Shown: positions 5,692-13,476 of the stretch, one piece after another
Position numbering within the stretch: position 1 is the first letter of the stretch
How the letters are laid out: each line of letters opens with the position of its first letter
Assembly: GCA_023387245.1 (NCBI GenBank)
Contig: JAEWIH010000037.1
Location: forward strand, 1-20,742
Reading direction: 5' to 3'
From: Bacillota bacterium
GTDB taxonomy: Bacteria; Bacillota_I; Bacilli_A; Erysipelotrichales; Erysipelotrichaceae
DNA length: 20,742 nt
Translations under genes and position numbers: made by a program
The notes under the pieces: generated by a model
The model's database searches: none
The model's input: the letters and a program-made list of their open reading frames with translations, nothing else
What the model was told of the DNA's origin: nothing

Positions 5692-7527
5692 ATGTTTGTT
5701 CAAAAATTTTATTTACACTGTATAATGATGTTGTTTGCGATTATGACATTTATTATGAGCAATTTATATTTTTTTGAAAAAACATCTTTATTATTACTAG
5801 CAATTGCTTCTGTTTTAGGTGGATATTCTAAAATTAAAGAAGCTTTAAAATCATTATTTTTATATCGCCAATTTGATGCTGAAGTATTGATGTTTGTTTC
5901 ATCGATAGGAGCCTGGTTACTAAATTATGAAACTGAGGGAACATTGTTAATAATTATTTTTGGAATTAGTGGTCTAATTGAAGAATATATTAATTATAAA
6001 ACTAGCAAACGATTAGAAAATGTCGTTTTTGATTTTTCTAAATCTATTAATATTATTCGTGATCATAAAGAAATGATAGTTACTTTTGAACAACTAGAAA
6101 TTAATGATATTTTAGTTGTTAAAGTTGGTGAAAGAGTATTAGCTAATGGTATTGTTTTAAGCGAGCATGCTATTGTTGATAATAGTAGTATGACTGGTGA
6201 ATCATTGCCTTTAAATATTTTTGAAGGTGGTTTTATTAATGCTGGATGTATTAATATGGCTGGCTTGATTTTGGTTAAAATTACTGAAGATCCTAAAAAG
6301 AGCGCTTTTTTTGAAATGACTAAAATTATTGACAAAGCTCAACAAAATCGGAATATGATTCAAAAAAAGATAGAAGGATTACAAAAATATTATGTTTATT
6401 TGGTTTTAATAGCTAGTTTATTAACATTAATAATTCCTTATTTTTTAAATTTATGGGATTTAAAAGAAAGTATTTATCGTTGTTTAATTGTTTTAGTAGT
6501 TGCTTCGCCATGTGCTTTATTAGTTTCAAGTATGCCTGTTTATTTAGTAGGATTAGGTGTTTGTGCTAAAAATAACATTTTAGTTAAATCTTGTGATGCT
6601 TTAGAAAAATTAGCGCAAGTAGATTTGCTAGCTGTAGATAAAACAAAGACTATGACAATTGGTGAATTAAGGGTAGTTGGTAGTTATTTTAATGTTGATG
6701 TCGATAAAGATTTTGTTAACAATTTAGTTTATAATGGCGAAATGATTTCTGATCATCCTTGTGCACTAGCATTACTAAATTATATTAAAAATCACAGTTT
6801 AATAAATTTAGAAAATGTTAGAGAAGTGAGTGGCTTTGGGATAAGTTTTTCTTATTTAGGAGATCAATATCAAATTGGTAATTTTAATTATATTAATAAT
6901 GATTTAAGTGAAAAAATCGATGATTTATATCGAAAAGGATTTTTAGTTATTAATATTATTAAAAATAAGCAATTAATTGGCTATTATTATTTGGCAGACC
7001 AAATTCGGGATGAGGCAAAGATGGTGGTGTCTGATAGTAAAAAGTTAGGTGTTGATCTGATGATGATTAGTGGTGATAATCAGTTAGTTGTTGATCGGGT
7101 ATGTAATGAATTAAAGATTGATATCGGATATGGACAATGTTTGCCACAGGATAAAGTTAAGCATATTCAAAATTTCCAAAAAGAAGGTTATAAAGTAGCG
7201 ATGTTAGGTGATGGTTTAAATGATTCATTGGCTTTGATAGAAAGTGATGTGGCGATTAGTATTGATGATGGTTTAGCGATTGCTAAAGACAATGCCGATA
7301 TTATTTTTTGGCAAAAAGGTATTAGTCAATGGCCGTGGTTATTAAAGAATGCTAAATATTATAAGCACTTAGTTGATATGAATTTGATATTTGCGATTAG
7401 TGTTATTTGTTGTTTAATAATTAGCAATTGGTTAGGGGTATTAAGTTTGCCTAGTGGTGTCTTTTTTCATGAGTTTTCGACGATATTAGTATTGTTAAAT
7501 AGTTTGAGAGCGTTATTGTATAAATAA
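5692..7527 (+). CDS. P1B-type heavy-metal ATPase, P1B-4-like (Fe/Co/Zn-class exporter)
   Basis: Predicted to use ATP to move a transition-metal ion across the membrane, probably outward. ATG 5692 is preferred (611 aa) because GGGAGG sits at 5682-5687; an in-frame ATG at 5656 lies inside the operator and would add only MIMIIIIIMGGY. Visible motifs are TGES (168-171), the membrane metal motif SPC (272-274), the phosphorylation site D316 in DKTKTMT, HP (355-356), GDGLND (506-511) and HEFST (593-597). SPC plus a last-helix HE(G)ST motif marks the P1B-4 subgroup, which includes the Fe(II) exporters PfeT and FrvA. No N-terminal metal-binding domain is present. Oddities are DKTGT changed to DKTKT (G319K) and HEG changed to HEF. 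A Fur-type box covers its promoter. The metal is inferred, not shown. Confidence 0.85.
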   Translation: MFVQKFYLHCIMMLFAIMTFIMSNLYFFEKTSLLLLAIASVLGGYSKIKEALKSLFLYRQFDAEVLMFVSSIGAWLLNYETEGTLLIIIFGISGLIEEYINYKTSKRLENVVFDFSKSINIIRDHKEMIVTFEQLEINDILVVKVGERVLANGIVLSEHAIVDNSSMTGESLPLNIFEGGFINAGCINMAGLILVKITEDPKKSAFFEMTKIIDKAQQNRNMIQKKIEGLQKYYVYLVLIASLLTLIIPYFLNLWDLKESIYRCLIVLVVASPCALLVSSMPVYLVGLGVCAKNNILVKSCDALEKLAQVDLLAVDKTKTMTIGELRVVGSYFNVDVDKDFVNNLVYNGEMISDHPCALALLNYIKNHSLINLENVREVSGFGISFSYLGDQYQIGNFNYINNDLSEKIDDLYRKGFLVINIIKNKQLIGYYYLADQIRDEAKMVVSDSKKLGVDLMMISGDNQLVVDRVCNELKIDIGYGQCLPQDKVKHIQNFQKEGYKVAMLGDGLNDSLALIESDVAISIDDGLAIAKDNADIIFWQKGISQWPWLLKNAKYYKHLVDMNLIFAISVICCLIISNWLGVLSLPSGVFFHEFSTILVLLNSLRALLYK

Positions 7528-7535
7528 CGCTTTTT
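7509..7535 (+). terminator. Rho-independent terminator overlapping the ATPase stop
   Basis: AGCGTTATT (7509-7517) pairs with AATAACGCT (7523-7531) around a five-base loop, followed by TTTT. The stem includes the last codons and the TAA of the ATPase gene. Confidence 0.8.
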
Positions 7536-7558
7536 AAATATTTAAAAGATAATATGTG

Positions 7559-7587
7559 TTGAATGACTATACTTATAATAGTAATAT
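7559..7587 (+). promoter_or_regulatory. Probable promoter of the siderophore uptake operon
   Basis: TTGAAT (7559-7564), a 17-base spacer and TAATAT (7582-7587). An alternative -10, TATAAT at 7574-7579, has no good -35 partner. Transcription would start near 7594, at the left edge of an inverted repeat. Confidence 0.5.
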
Positions 7588-7593
7588 TTATCC

Positions 7594-7618
7594 ATAAGTT
7601 ATAGGCCTTTAAACTTAT
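7594..7618. promoter_or_regulatory. Inverted repeat at the siderophore operon start, candidate metal-repressor operator
   Basis: ATAAGTT (7594-7600) and AACTTAT (7612-7618) form a perfect 7-bp inverted repeat with an 11-base spacer containing AGGCCT. It lies between the promoter and the GGGGGAA ribosome site. Size and position suit a DtxR/MntR-family operator, but it does not match a consensus I know exactly. It could instead fold as a 5' leader hairpin. Confidence 0.4.
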
Positions 7619-7630
7619 TATGGGGGAATT

Positions 7631-8644
7631 ATGAAAAAGTGTTTTAAAGCTTTATTGATTTGTATTTTGGCTTTTTTTATGGTTGCATGTTCAAATACTG
7701 CTACTAAGCCTAATGAAGACAATAAAGATAATAATAATTCAGAAAAAGTGAATTATGTTACCGTAAAAGATATTCATGGGGAAGTTAAGGTTCCTACTAA
7801 TCCTGAAAGAATAGTATCATTGGATAATCGTACTTTTGAAACATTATCTGATTGGAACATTAAATTGTTGGCTGTTCCTAAATTAGTTATGGCAAAAAAT
7901 TCTAAATACGTACTTGATGAAAACGTTAAAGATATTGGTAATCATCGAGAACCAAATTTTGAAATTTTAGCTAGCCTTGATCCACAATTAGTTATTGTTG
8001 GGCAAAGATTTGCGAAATACTATCAACAAATTAAAGAATTAGTACCGAATGCGGCTGTTGTTGATTTTAGTTTTGATGTTTCTAATAAAGCTAAAAATCC
8101 TGGTCAAAATTTAGTTAATGGCTTTATTGAAATTACTAATACTCTAGCAACTATTTTTGGTAAAGATGCTGAAGCTAAGTCTTTAATTGAGCGTTTTAAC
8201 AATTCAATAAATGCTGTTAAGAGTGCTTATAATAAAGATGATAAAGTAATGAGTGTTGTTGTTAGTGGTGGTAAAATTGGTTATGCTGCTCCAATGTATG
8301 GTCGTGTTTGGGGCCCATTATATGAAATCTTTAATTTTACTCCATCATTAGAAGTTAAAGACTCAACTTCTGATCATAAGGGTGATGATATATCTGTTGA
8401 AGCAATCGCTAATTCTAATCCAGACTGGTTATTTGTTTTAGACCGCGATGCTAATACTAATAATAATGGTTCTAAAGATAGCTTGCCTGCTAAAGATGTT
8501 ATTGCTGGAAGCGAAGCATTAAAAAATGTTAATGCGATTAAAAATAATCATATAGTTATTGCTCCTGATGATACATACGTTAATGAATCTATACAAACTT
8601 TTATTAAGATATTTGAAACTTTAGCTGATGTTTTGAAAAAATAG
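7631..8644 (+). CDS. Siderophore ABC transporter substrate-binding lipoprotein
   Basis: A 337-aa extracytoplasmic binding protein of the FecB/YclQ/CeuE class, which captures ferric catecholate or petrobactin-like siderophores. A lipoprotein signal is clear: MKK start, hydrophobic core, lipobox MVAC with the lipidated Cys at residue 20, then an Asn/Asp/Lys-rich linker (about 21-40). The mature part shows VPTNPERIVSLD, typical of the N-lobe, NFEILASLDPQLVIV, and the long connecting helix of class III binding proteins. The start has GGGGGAA upstream. It is first in an operon with two permeases and an ATPase (order binding protein-N-O-P, whereas B. subtilis yclNOPQ has it last). Iron-siderophore is the likely cargo class; the exact ligand is not predictable. 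Confidence 0.87.
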   Translation: MKKCFKALLICILAFFMVACSNTATKPNEDNKDNNNSEKVNYVTVKDIHGEVKVPTNPERIVSLDNRTFETLSDWNIKLLAVPKLVMAKNSKYVLDENVKDIGNHREPNFEILASLDPQLVIVGQRFAKYYQQIKELVPNAAVVDFSFDVSNKAKNPGQNLVNGFIEITNTLATIFGKDAEAKSLIERFNNSINAVKSAYNKDDKVMSVVVSGGKIGYAAPMYGRVWGPLYEIFNFTPSLEVKDSTSDHKGDDISVEAIANSNPDWLFVLDRDANTNNNGSKDSLPAKDVIAGSEALKNVNAIKNNHIVIAPDDTYVNESIQTFIKIFETLADVLKK

Positions 8645-8658
8645 CGGGTATTTGATAT

Positions 8659-9651
8659 ATGGCTAAAGGTGTAATTGAGACTCAGAAAACTGAGTCTCAA
8701 TTTCGTAGTAATTTATTATTAGGCTTAATAATTGTTTTAGTTTTAATATTAGGTATAATTTCGTTATTTACAGGAGTTTATGATATTTTTAATAATGATG
8801 GTGTTGATATATTTTTAATTACTAGAGTTCCAAGAACTATAGCTTTAATGTTGACTGGTAGTGCTATGGCATTATCGGGGTTTGTAATGCAGTTAATGAC
8901 TCAAAATAAATTTGTTGAACCGACGACTACAGGAAGTATTGAGTGGGCTGGTCTTGGTTTAGTTGTTGCTTATATTATATTTGATGCACCTAGTTTAGTT
9001 GTTAGAATGGGAATGGCAATATTATTTGCTTTTTTAGGAACATTATTATTTTTTATACTACTAAGTAAAATTAAGTTAAAATCTTCTTTAATTGTGCCAA
9101 TTTTTGGTTTAATGTTGGGTGCTATTATTTCTTCTATTTCTAGTTTTGTAGGATTAACTTTTAATATGACTCAATCATTAGAAATTTGGTTTGCTGGATC
9201 TTTTGCGCCGATTCAGAGAGGAAGATATGAGTATTTATTTATAATTTTAATAATTACTGCTATCATTTATTTTATGGCTTCTCGCTTAACCGTAATTGGT
9301 CTTGGTAAAGATATGGCTACAAATTTAGGGATTAATTATTCTAAAACTATTTTAATAGGTACAATGATGGTAGCTTTATGTGTTGGTGTTGTTTCTAGTG
9401 TTGTTGGTAACTTGCCATTTATTGGTTTAATTGTTCCTAATATCGTTTCTTTATATCGAGGAGATAATTTAAGGTCTAATTTGGTATGGGTATGTTTATT
9501 AGGTATGATCGTCATTACTACTTGTGATATTGTTGCGCGTGTATTAATTATGCCTTTTGAAATTCCAGTATCACTAATACTTGGAATTATTGGTAGTATT
9601 GTATTTATATATTTATTATTAAAAGTCAAGAGGAGAGATAGTGTTGAATAA
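8659..9651 (+). CDS. Siderophore ABC transporter permease, FecCD family (YclN-like)
   Basis: A 330-aa polytopic protein with about nine or ten hydrophobic segments, one half of the heterodimeric channel. VPRTIALMLTGSAMALSGFVMQ (split around residues 55-76), NKFVEPTTTGSIEWAGLG and the late GNLPFIGLIVPNIV segment are FecCD hallmarks; the PTTxGxxxWAxLG form resembles YclN/FatD. ATG 8659 is the only usable start before the first helix, although the preceding site (GCGGGT) is weak. The N-terminus is about ten residues longer than I expect for YclN-type proteins, and that extra stretch encodes a perfect hairpin (8673-8702). It ends 11 bases inside the next permease gene. Confidence 0.88.
   Translation: MAKGVIETQKTESQFRSNLLLGLIIVLVLILGIISLFTGVYDIFNNDGVDIFLITRVPRTIALMLTGSAMALSGFVMQLMTQNKFVEPTTTGSIEWAGLGLVVAYIIFDAPSLVVRMGMAILFAFLGTLLFFILLSKIKLKSSLIVPIFGLMLGAIISSISSFVGLTFNMTQSLEIWFAGSFAPIQRGRYEYLFIILIITAIIYFMASRLTVIGLGKDMATNLGINYSKTILIGTMMVALCVGVVSSVVGNLPFIGLIVPNIVSLYRGDNLRSNLVWVCLLGMIVITTCDIVARVLIMPFEIPVSLILGIIGSIVFIYLLLKVKRRDSVE
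8673..8702 (+). other. Perfect 13-bp hairpin inside the first permease codons
   Basis: AATTGAGACTCAG (8673-8685) and CTGAGTCTCAATT (8690-8702) are exact reverse complements around an AAAA loop. The hairpin spans codons 5 to 15 of the permease, 29 bases after the lipoprotein stop. It lacks a long T tract, so it is not a classic terminator. It may block 3' exonucleases, attenuate, or limit permease translation so that the binding protein is made in excess. Confidence 0.8.
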
Positions 9652-10657
9652 TTCGATAAGAAAAGTTTTTCCGTTTAAAAATGGTAGACTAAAAACTAAA
9701 TATTTTATACAATTATCACTTTTAATTATTATGTGTATAATTTGTATATTATCTTTATTGTTATATAATAATCCAGTTGCTATTACTTCTCCTTCTTTTT
9801 GGCCAATTGTTAGTCGAAGAATATCATTAGTGATTGCGATTGTGATTGTAGCTATTTGTCATAGTTTAGCAACAATAGCTTTTCAAACAGTTACTAATAA
9901 TCACTTGATTACTCCTTCTTTACTAGGTTTTGATGCAGTATATTCATTAATTCATACTTCAACTTTATTTTTTCTAGGTGTCCATAGTTTTTTGGCTTTT
10001 AATGGAATTGGGGCTTTTTTAGTTCAAGTATGTTTAATGATTGCTTTATGTTTATTTTTATATGGTTGGATATTATGGGGTAAAAAAGGTAATATTCAAC
10101 TTATGTTATTGGTGGGTGTTGTTTTAGGTACCGGCTTAAGAAGTGCTTCAGGTTTTATGCGTAGGTTGTTGACTCCGTCTGAGTTTGATATTTTGCATGC
10201 TAAGCTATATGGATCTATGAATAATGCTGATTCTAGATATTTTGTAGTCGCAATTCCGATAGTTATAATAATTATGCTTTGTTTTTGGTTGTTGTCTAAA
10301 AAGCTAAATGTTATTTCTCTTGGTAAAGATGTTAGTATTAATTTAGGTATCGATTTTAAGTTTTTTAGTATAATAATTTTAATTTTAGTATCGGTTTTAA
10401 TGGCTATATCAACTGCTTTAGTAGGTTCTTTAACTTTTTATGGTTTTTTGGTTGCTAGTTTAACTTATCAATTTTCTAGAACATATGATCATAGATATTT
10501 GTTTGTAATGAGTGTATTTGTTGCTATTTTAGTTATGGCACTAGCATATTTTTTAATGTTCCATGTTTTTTATGCTATGGGTGTAGTGTCTATTATTATT
10601 GAATTTTTAGGTGGATCGATATTTATTATTATGGTATTAAAGCGAGGTAGTTTATGA
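9641..10657 (+). CDS. Siderophore ABC transporter permease, FecCD family (YclO-like)
   Basis: A 338-aa second channel subunit. Motifs include SRRISLVIAIVIVAICHSLA (helix with the family's R-R pattern), QTVTNNHLITPSLLGFDA (about 86-103), and GSLTFYGFLVASL near residue 260, where other members have G-x-I-x-F-x-G. It shows the usual series of membrane helices and the cytoplasmic SLGKDVSINLGI loop that contacts the ATPase. GTG 9641 is used because AGGAG lies about six bases upstream; TTG 9644 is an alternative. It overlaps the previous gene by 11 bases and the ATPase gene by an ATGA junction, so the three are translationally coupled. Confidence 0.87.
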   Translation: MLNNSIRKVFPFKNGRLKTKYFIQLSLLIIMCIICILSLLLYNNPVAITSPSFWPIVSRRISLVIAIVIVAICHSLATIAFQTVTNNHLITPSLLGFDAVYSLIHTSTLFFLGVHSFLAFNGIGAFLVQVCLMIALCLFLYGWILWGKKGNIQLMLLVGVVLGTGLRSASGFMRRLLTPSEFDILHAKLYGSMNNADSRYFVVAIPIVIIIMLCFWLLSKKLNVISLGKDVSINLGIDFKFFSIIILILVSVLMAISTALVGSLTFYGFLVASLTYQFSRTYDHRYLFVMSVFVAILVMALAYFLMFHVFYAMGVVSIIIEFLGGSIFIIMVLKRGSL

Positions 10658-11406
10658 TTAAGACTCAGAAATTGATTAAAATTTATAATAAAAATGTATC
10701 TATTGGTCCTATTGATTTAGAAATTCCAAAAGCTGGTATTACTTCAATTGTTGGTCCTAATGGTGCTGGTAAATCTACTTTTCTTTTAATGGCTGGTAGA
10801 TTATTGGGGCATGATGAGGGGAAAGTATATATTGGTGATTTAGATATTGGTAATTCTAAGTCGGCAGATATTGCTAAAATAGCTGCTATCTTGAAACAGG
10901 AAAATCATTTTGTTACACGTTTAACGGTTAGACAATTAGTTTCATTTGGTAGATTTCCTCATAGTAAAGGGCGATTGAATATTAATGATGAAAAAGTAAT
11001 TTCTAAATATATTGATTTTTTGGAATTAGAAGATTTAGAAAATAGATATTTAGATGAATTATCTGGCGGTCAAAGACAGAGGGCTTATGTGGCGATGGTG
11101 TTATGTCAAGAAACTGAATATATTTTATTAGATGAGCCATTAAATAATTTGGATGTTGCTAGATCGGTGGTTATGTTGAAACACTTGAAAGAGGCTGGGA
11201 CTAAGTTTAATAAAACGATTGTAATGGTTTTGCATGATATTAATTTTGCGGCTCAATATTCTGATTATATTTGTGCCTTTAAAGATGGCAAAGTTGTAAA
11301 ATTTGGTACTCCAGATACGATAATGGATAGTAAAATTTTGACTGATATTTTTGATGTAAATATTCAAGTTATTGATGGTCCTAATGGGAAAGTTGCGGTT
11401 TATTAG
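10654..11406 (+). CDS. Siderophore ABC transporter ATPase (YclP-like)
   Basis: A 250-aa nucleotide-binding subunit that powers ferric-siderophore uptake from the cytoplasmic face. Walker A GPNGAGKST (34-42), the signature LSGGQRQR (136-143), Walker B YILLDEP (156-162) with the following NNLD D-loop, and the H-loop histidine H194 in VLHD are all intact. The protein has the usual FepC/FhuC length. ATG overlaps the TGA of the permease (ATGA). It is the last gene of the operon; no clear hairpin terminator follows, only an AT-rich stretch before the rpmE promoter. Confidence 0.92.
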   Translation: MIKTQKLIKIYNKNVSIGPIDLEIPKAGITSIVGPNGAGKSTFLLMAGRLLGHDEGKVYIGDLDIGNSKSADIAKIAAILKQENHFVTRLTVRQLVSFGRFPHSKGRLNINDEKVISKYIDFLELEDLENRYLDELSGGQRQRAYVAMVLCQETEYILLDEPLNNLDVARSVVMLKHLKEAGTKFNKTIVMVLHDINFAAQYSDYICAFKDGKVVKFGTPDTIMDSKILTDIFDVNIQVIDGPNGKVAVY

Positions 11407-11437
11407 TCATAAAAATATAAAAAACGAAAATATATAA

Positions 11438-11466
11438 TTGTTTTTTTAATTAGTTTGTGATAAGAT
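11438..11466 (+). promoter_or_regulatory. Probable rpmE promoter
   Basis: TTGTTT (11438-11443), a 17-base spacer and TAAGAT (11461-11466). The leader would run from about 11473 to the rpmE start. Confidence 0.55.
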
Positions 11467-11486
11467 ATTTAAGCGATAACTTATTT

Positions 11487-11503
11487 TGATTGTTAAGCAA
11501 TCA
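11487..11503 (+). promoter_or_regulatory. Stem-loop in the rpmE leader, possible L31 autoregulatory element
   Basis: TGATTG (11487-11492) pairs with CAATCA (11498-11503) around a five-base loop, directly before the AGAGAGGAG ribosome site. L31 leaders with a short hairpin near the start are described in Firmicutes; whether this one binds L31 is inference. Confidence 0.4.
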
Positions 11504-11517
11504 GAGAGGAGATTAAT

Positions 11518-11721
11518 ATGAAAAAAGGTATACATCCTGAATATTACATGGCTAAGGTTGTGTGTGGCTCTTGTGGTACTGAATTTGAAGTTGGTTCAAC
11601 TGTTAAAGAAATTAAGGTTGATACTTGTTCAAATTGTCATCCGTTCTATACAGGTAAACAACGTTTTGCAAGTGCACAAGGACGTATTGATAAGTTCAAT
11701 AAGAAATACGGTCTTAAATAA
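11518..11721 (+). CDS. rpmE: 50S ribosomal protein L31, zinc-ribbon form
   Basis: A 67-aa large-subunit ribosomal protein that helps bridge the two subunits at the central protuberance. It begins [10 protein letters not shown], typical of L31. The zinc-binding pairs C16-C19 and C37-C40 mark the C+ (zinc-containing) form rather than the zinc-free RpmE2 form. HPFYTGKQ and the basic C-terminal [11 protein letters not shown] are also characteristic. It has its own promoter, a leader hairpin, a strong AGGAG site and a downstream terminator, as befits a ribosomal gene. The tdk-prfA-prmC genes follow in the standard Bacillota order. Confidence 0.97.
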   Translation: MKKGIHPEYYMAKVVCGSCGTEFEVGSTVKEIKVDTCSNCHPFYTGKQRFASAQGRIDKFNKKYGLK

Positions 11722-11734
11722 AACTTGTCAAAAG

Positions 11735-11758
11735 CACCAATTAATATTGGTGTTTTTT
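11735..11758 (+). terminator. Rho-independent terminator after rpmE
   Basis: CACCAAT (11735-11741) pairs with ATTGGTG (11746-11752), loop TAAT, followed by six T. No promoter fits between it and tdk, so the downstream genes probably depend on partial read-through. Confidence 0.85.
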
Positions 11759-11783
11759 ACTTATGAAAGGAGTTTTAAATTTT

Positions 11784-12383
11784 ATGTATCATCAATATCG
11801 AGCCGGTTATATAGAAGTAATTACTGGTTGTATGTTTGCTGGTAAAACAGAAGAATTGATTAGACGAATTAAAGTTTTGGAATTTGCGAAGAAAAAAATA
11901 GTAGTTTTTAAACCAACAATTGATAATCGTTATAGTGATGAATATGTAGTTTCTCATGCTGGTAGTCAAACAAAGTGTATTAATGCAATAAATAGTCAAG
12001 AAATTGCAAAATATTTAAAACAATATAAAGATTATGAAGTTGTTGCGATTGATGAAGTTCAATTTTTTGATGATGATATTTATATTATTTTAAATGACCT
12101 AGCTAATTTAGGTAAAAGAGTTATGGTAGCTGGCTTGGATATGGATTTTAGAGGAGAGCCTTTTGGGATTATGCCTAAATTGTTGACTAGTGCCGAATTT
12201 GTTACTAAATTGACGGCAGTATGTGTTTGTTGTGGAGCACCGGCTACGCGTAGTCAAAGATTAATTAATGGTAAACCGGCTAAATATCATGATCCGGTTA
12301 TTCAAGTAGGTGCTTCTGAAAGTTATGAAGCTAGATGTCGTCATTGTCATCAAGTTGGTCAAAGACCAAAAATAGTTGATTAG
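11784..12383 (+). CDS. tdk: Thymidine kinase, type II
   Basis: Phosphorylates thymidine to dTMP with ATP in the nucleotide salvage pathway. The 199-aa product has the P-loop GCMFAGKT (15-22), the catalytic/Walker B segment DEVQFF (90-95, general base E91), [11 protein letters not shown] (117-127) before the lasso loop, and a zinc site C147-C150 and C185-C188. ATG 11784 is chosen because AAAGGAG (11766-11772) precedes it; an in-frame ATG at 11763 would place that ribosome site inside the gene, and [15 protein letters not shown] aligns with family N-termini. The stop precedes the prfA ATG by 13 bases. Confidence 0.95.
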   Translation: MYHQYRAGYIEVITGCMFAGKTEELIRRIKVLEFAKKKIVVFKPTIDNRYSDEYVVSHAGSQTKCINAINSQEIAKYLKQYKDYEVVAIDEVQFFDDDIYIILNDLANLGKRVMVAGLDMDFRGEPFGIMPKLLTSAEFVTKLTAVCVCCGAPATRSQRLINGKPAKYHDPVIQVGASESYEARCRHCHQVGQRPKIVD

Positions 12384-12396
12384 TGGTGAGGTATAT

Positions 12397-13476
12397 ATGG
12401 ATGTAATGTTAGAAAAATTAGCTAAATTAAATGAAAGAGCTAATCAAATTAATGAATTAATGATGGATATAAATATTGTTTCTGATCAAAAACAGTTTGC
12501 TAGTTTAGGTAAAGAGCAAGCATCGTTGTCTAAAATTCTTACACCTTATCATCGTCTTTTAAATGTTTTAAAAAACATAGAAGATCTTCTGGAAATAATT
12601 GATAGTGGTGATAGTGAATTAATAGATATTGCTAAGGAAGAATTAGCAACATTTAATGTAGAAAAAGAGCAGTTAATTGCTAAGTTACAATTATTATTAG
12701 TTCCTAAAGATGCTGATGATGATAAAAATGCGATTGTTGAAATTCGTGGTGCTGCTGGTGGTGATGAGGGAAATATTTTTGCTGGAGACTTATTTAGAAT
12801 GTATACTAAATATTGTGAAAATATGGGCTTTAAAACTCAAGTTTTAGAAGCAAGTGAATCTGAGGCTGGTGGCTATACTCAAATAATTTTTGAAGTTAGT
12901 GGTAAAGATGAGCCTTATGGTCATTTAAAATTTGAATCAGGTTCTCATCGAGTTCAAAGAGTTCCTAAAACAGAAACTCAGGGACGTGTTCATACTTCGA
13001 CTGCTACTGTACTAGTTTTACCAGAAGTAGAAGAGACTGATTTTGAACTTAATCATGATGATTTAGTTTTTGACATTCATCATGCTACTGGTGCTGGTGG
13101 TCAACATGTTAATAAAACATCGTCTGCAGTTCGTATTACTCATACTCCGACAGGAATTAGTGTTAATTGTCAAGAAGGGCGTTCACAACATGAAAATCGG
13201 GCAACAGCTTTACAGTTAATTAGGGCTAGAGTTTATGAGCATATGGAACAAGAAAGATTGGCTAAAGAGGGTGCTATTAGAAAGTCGAAAATAGGTTCTG
13301 GAGATCGGAGTGAGAAAATTCGTACTTATAATTATCCTCAAAATCGAGTTTCTGATCATCGTATTGGTTTAACGCTAAATCAATTGGATCGAATAATGGA
13401 AGGAAAATTAGCTGATGTGATTGATGCTTTAATTGAATTTGATAAAAAAGAAAGGTTAGCTAATAGTGAACAATAG
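12397..13476 (+). CDS. prfA: Peptide chain release factor 1
   Basis: Recognises UAA and UAG in the ribosomal A site and triggers peptide release. The product is 359 aa, the normal length. The stop-codon-reading PxT motif is PKT at 190-192 (RF2 would have SPF), and the catalytic GGQ is at 234-236 within TGAGGQHVNK. The N-terminal part is helical, as in RF1 domain 1. ATG 12397 follows the GGTGAGG site at 12384-12390; a TTG at 12376 in frame would sit inside tdk and upstream of that site. The end overlaps prmC by 11 bases, and PrmC methylates this protein's GGQ glutamine. Confidence 0.97.
   Translation: MDVMLEKLAKLNERANQINELMMDINIVSDQKQFASLGKEQASLSKILTPYHRLLNVLKNIEDLLEIIDSGDSELIDIAKEELATFNVEKEQLIAKLQLLLVPKDADDDKNAIVEIRGAAGGDEGNIFAGDLFRMYTKYCENMGFKTQVLEASESEAGGYTQIIFEVSGKDEPYGHLKFESGSHRVQRVPKTETQGRVHTSTATVLVLPEVEETDFELNHDDLVFDIHHATGAGGQHVNKTSSAVRITHTPTGISVNCQEGRSQHENRATALQLIRARVYEHMEQERLAKEGAIRKSKIGSGDRSEKIRTYNYPQNRVSDHRIGLTLNQLDRIMEGKLADVIDALIEFDKKERLANSEQ

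Noticed and set aside
11558..11845. Plus-strand frame overlapping rpmE and tdk
   Set aside because: Out of frame with two certain genes and crosses the rpmE terminator.
12376..12396. TTG start extending prfA into tdk
   Set aside because: The GGTGAGG ribosome site is downstream of it and perfectly spaced for ATG 12397.
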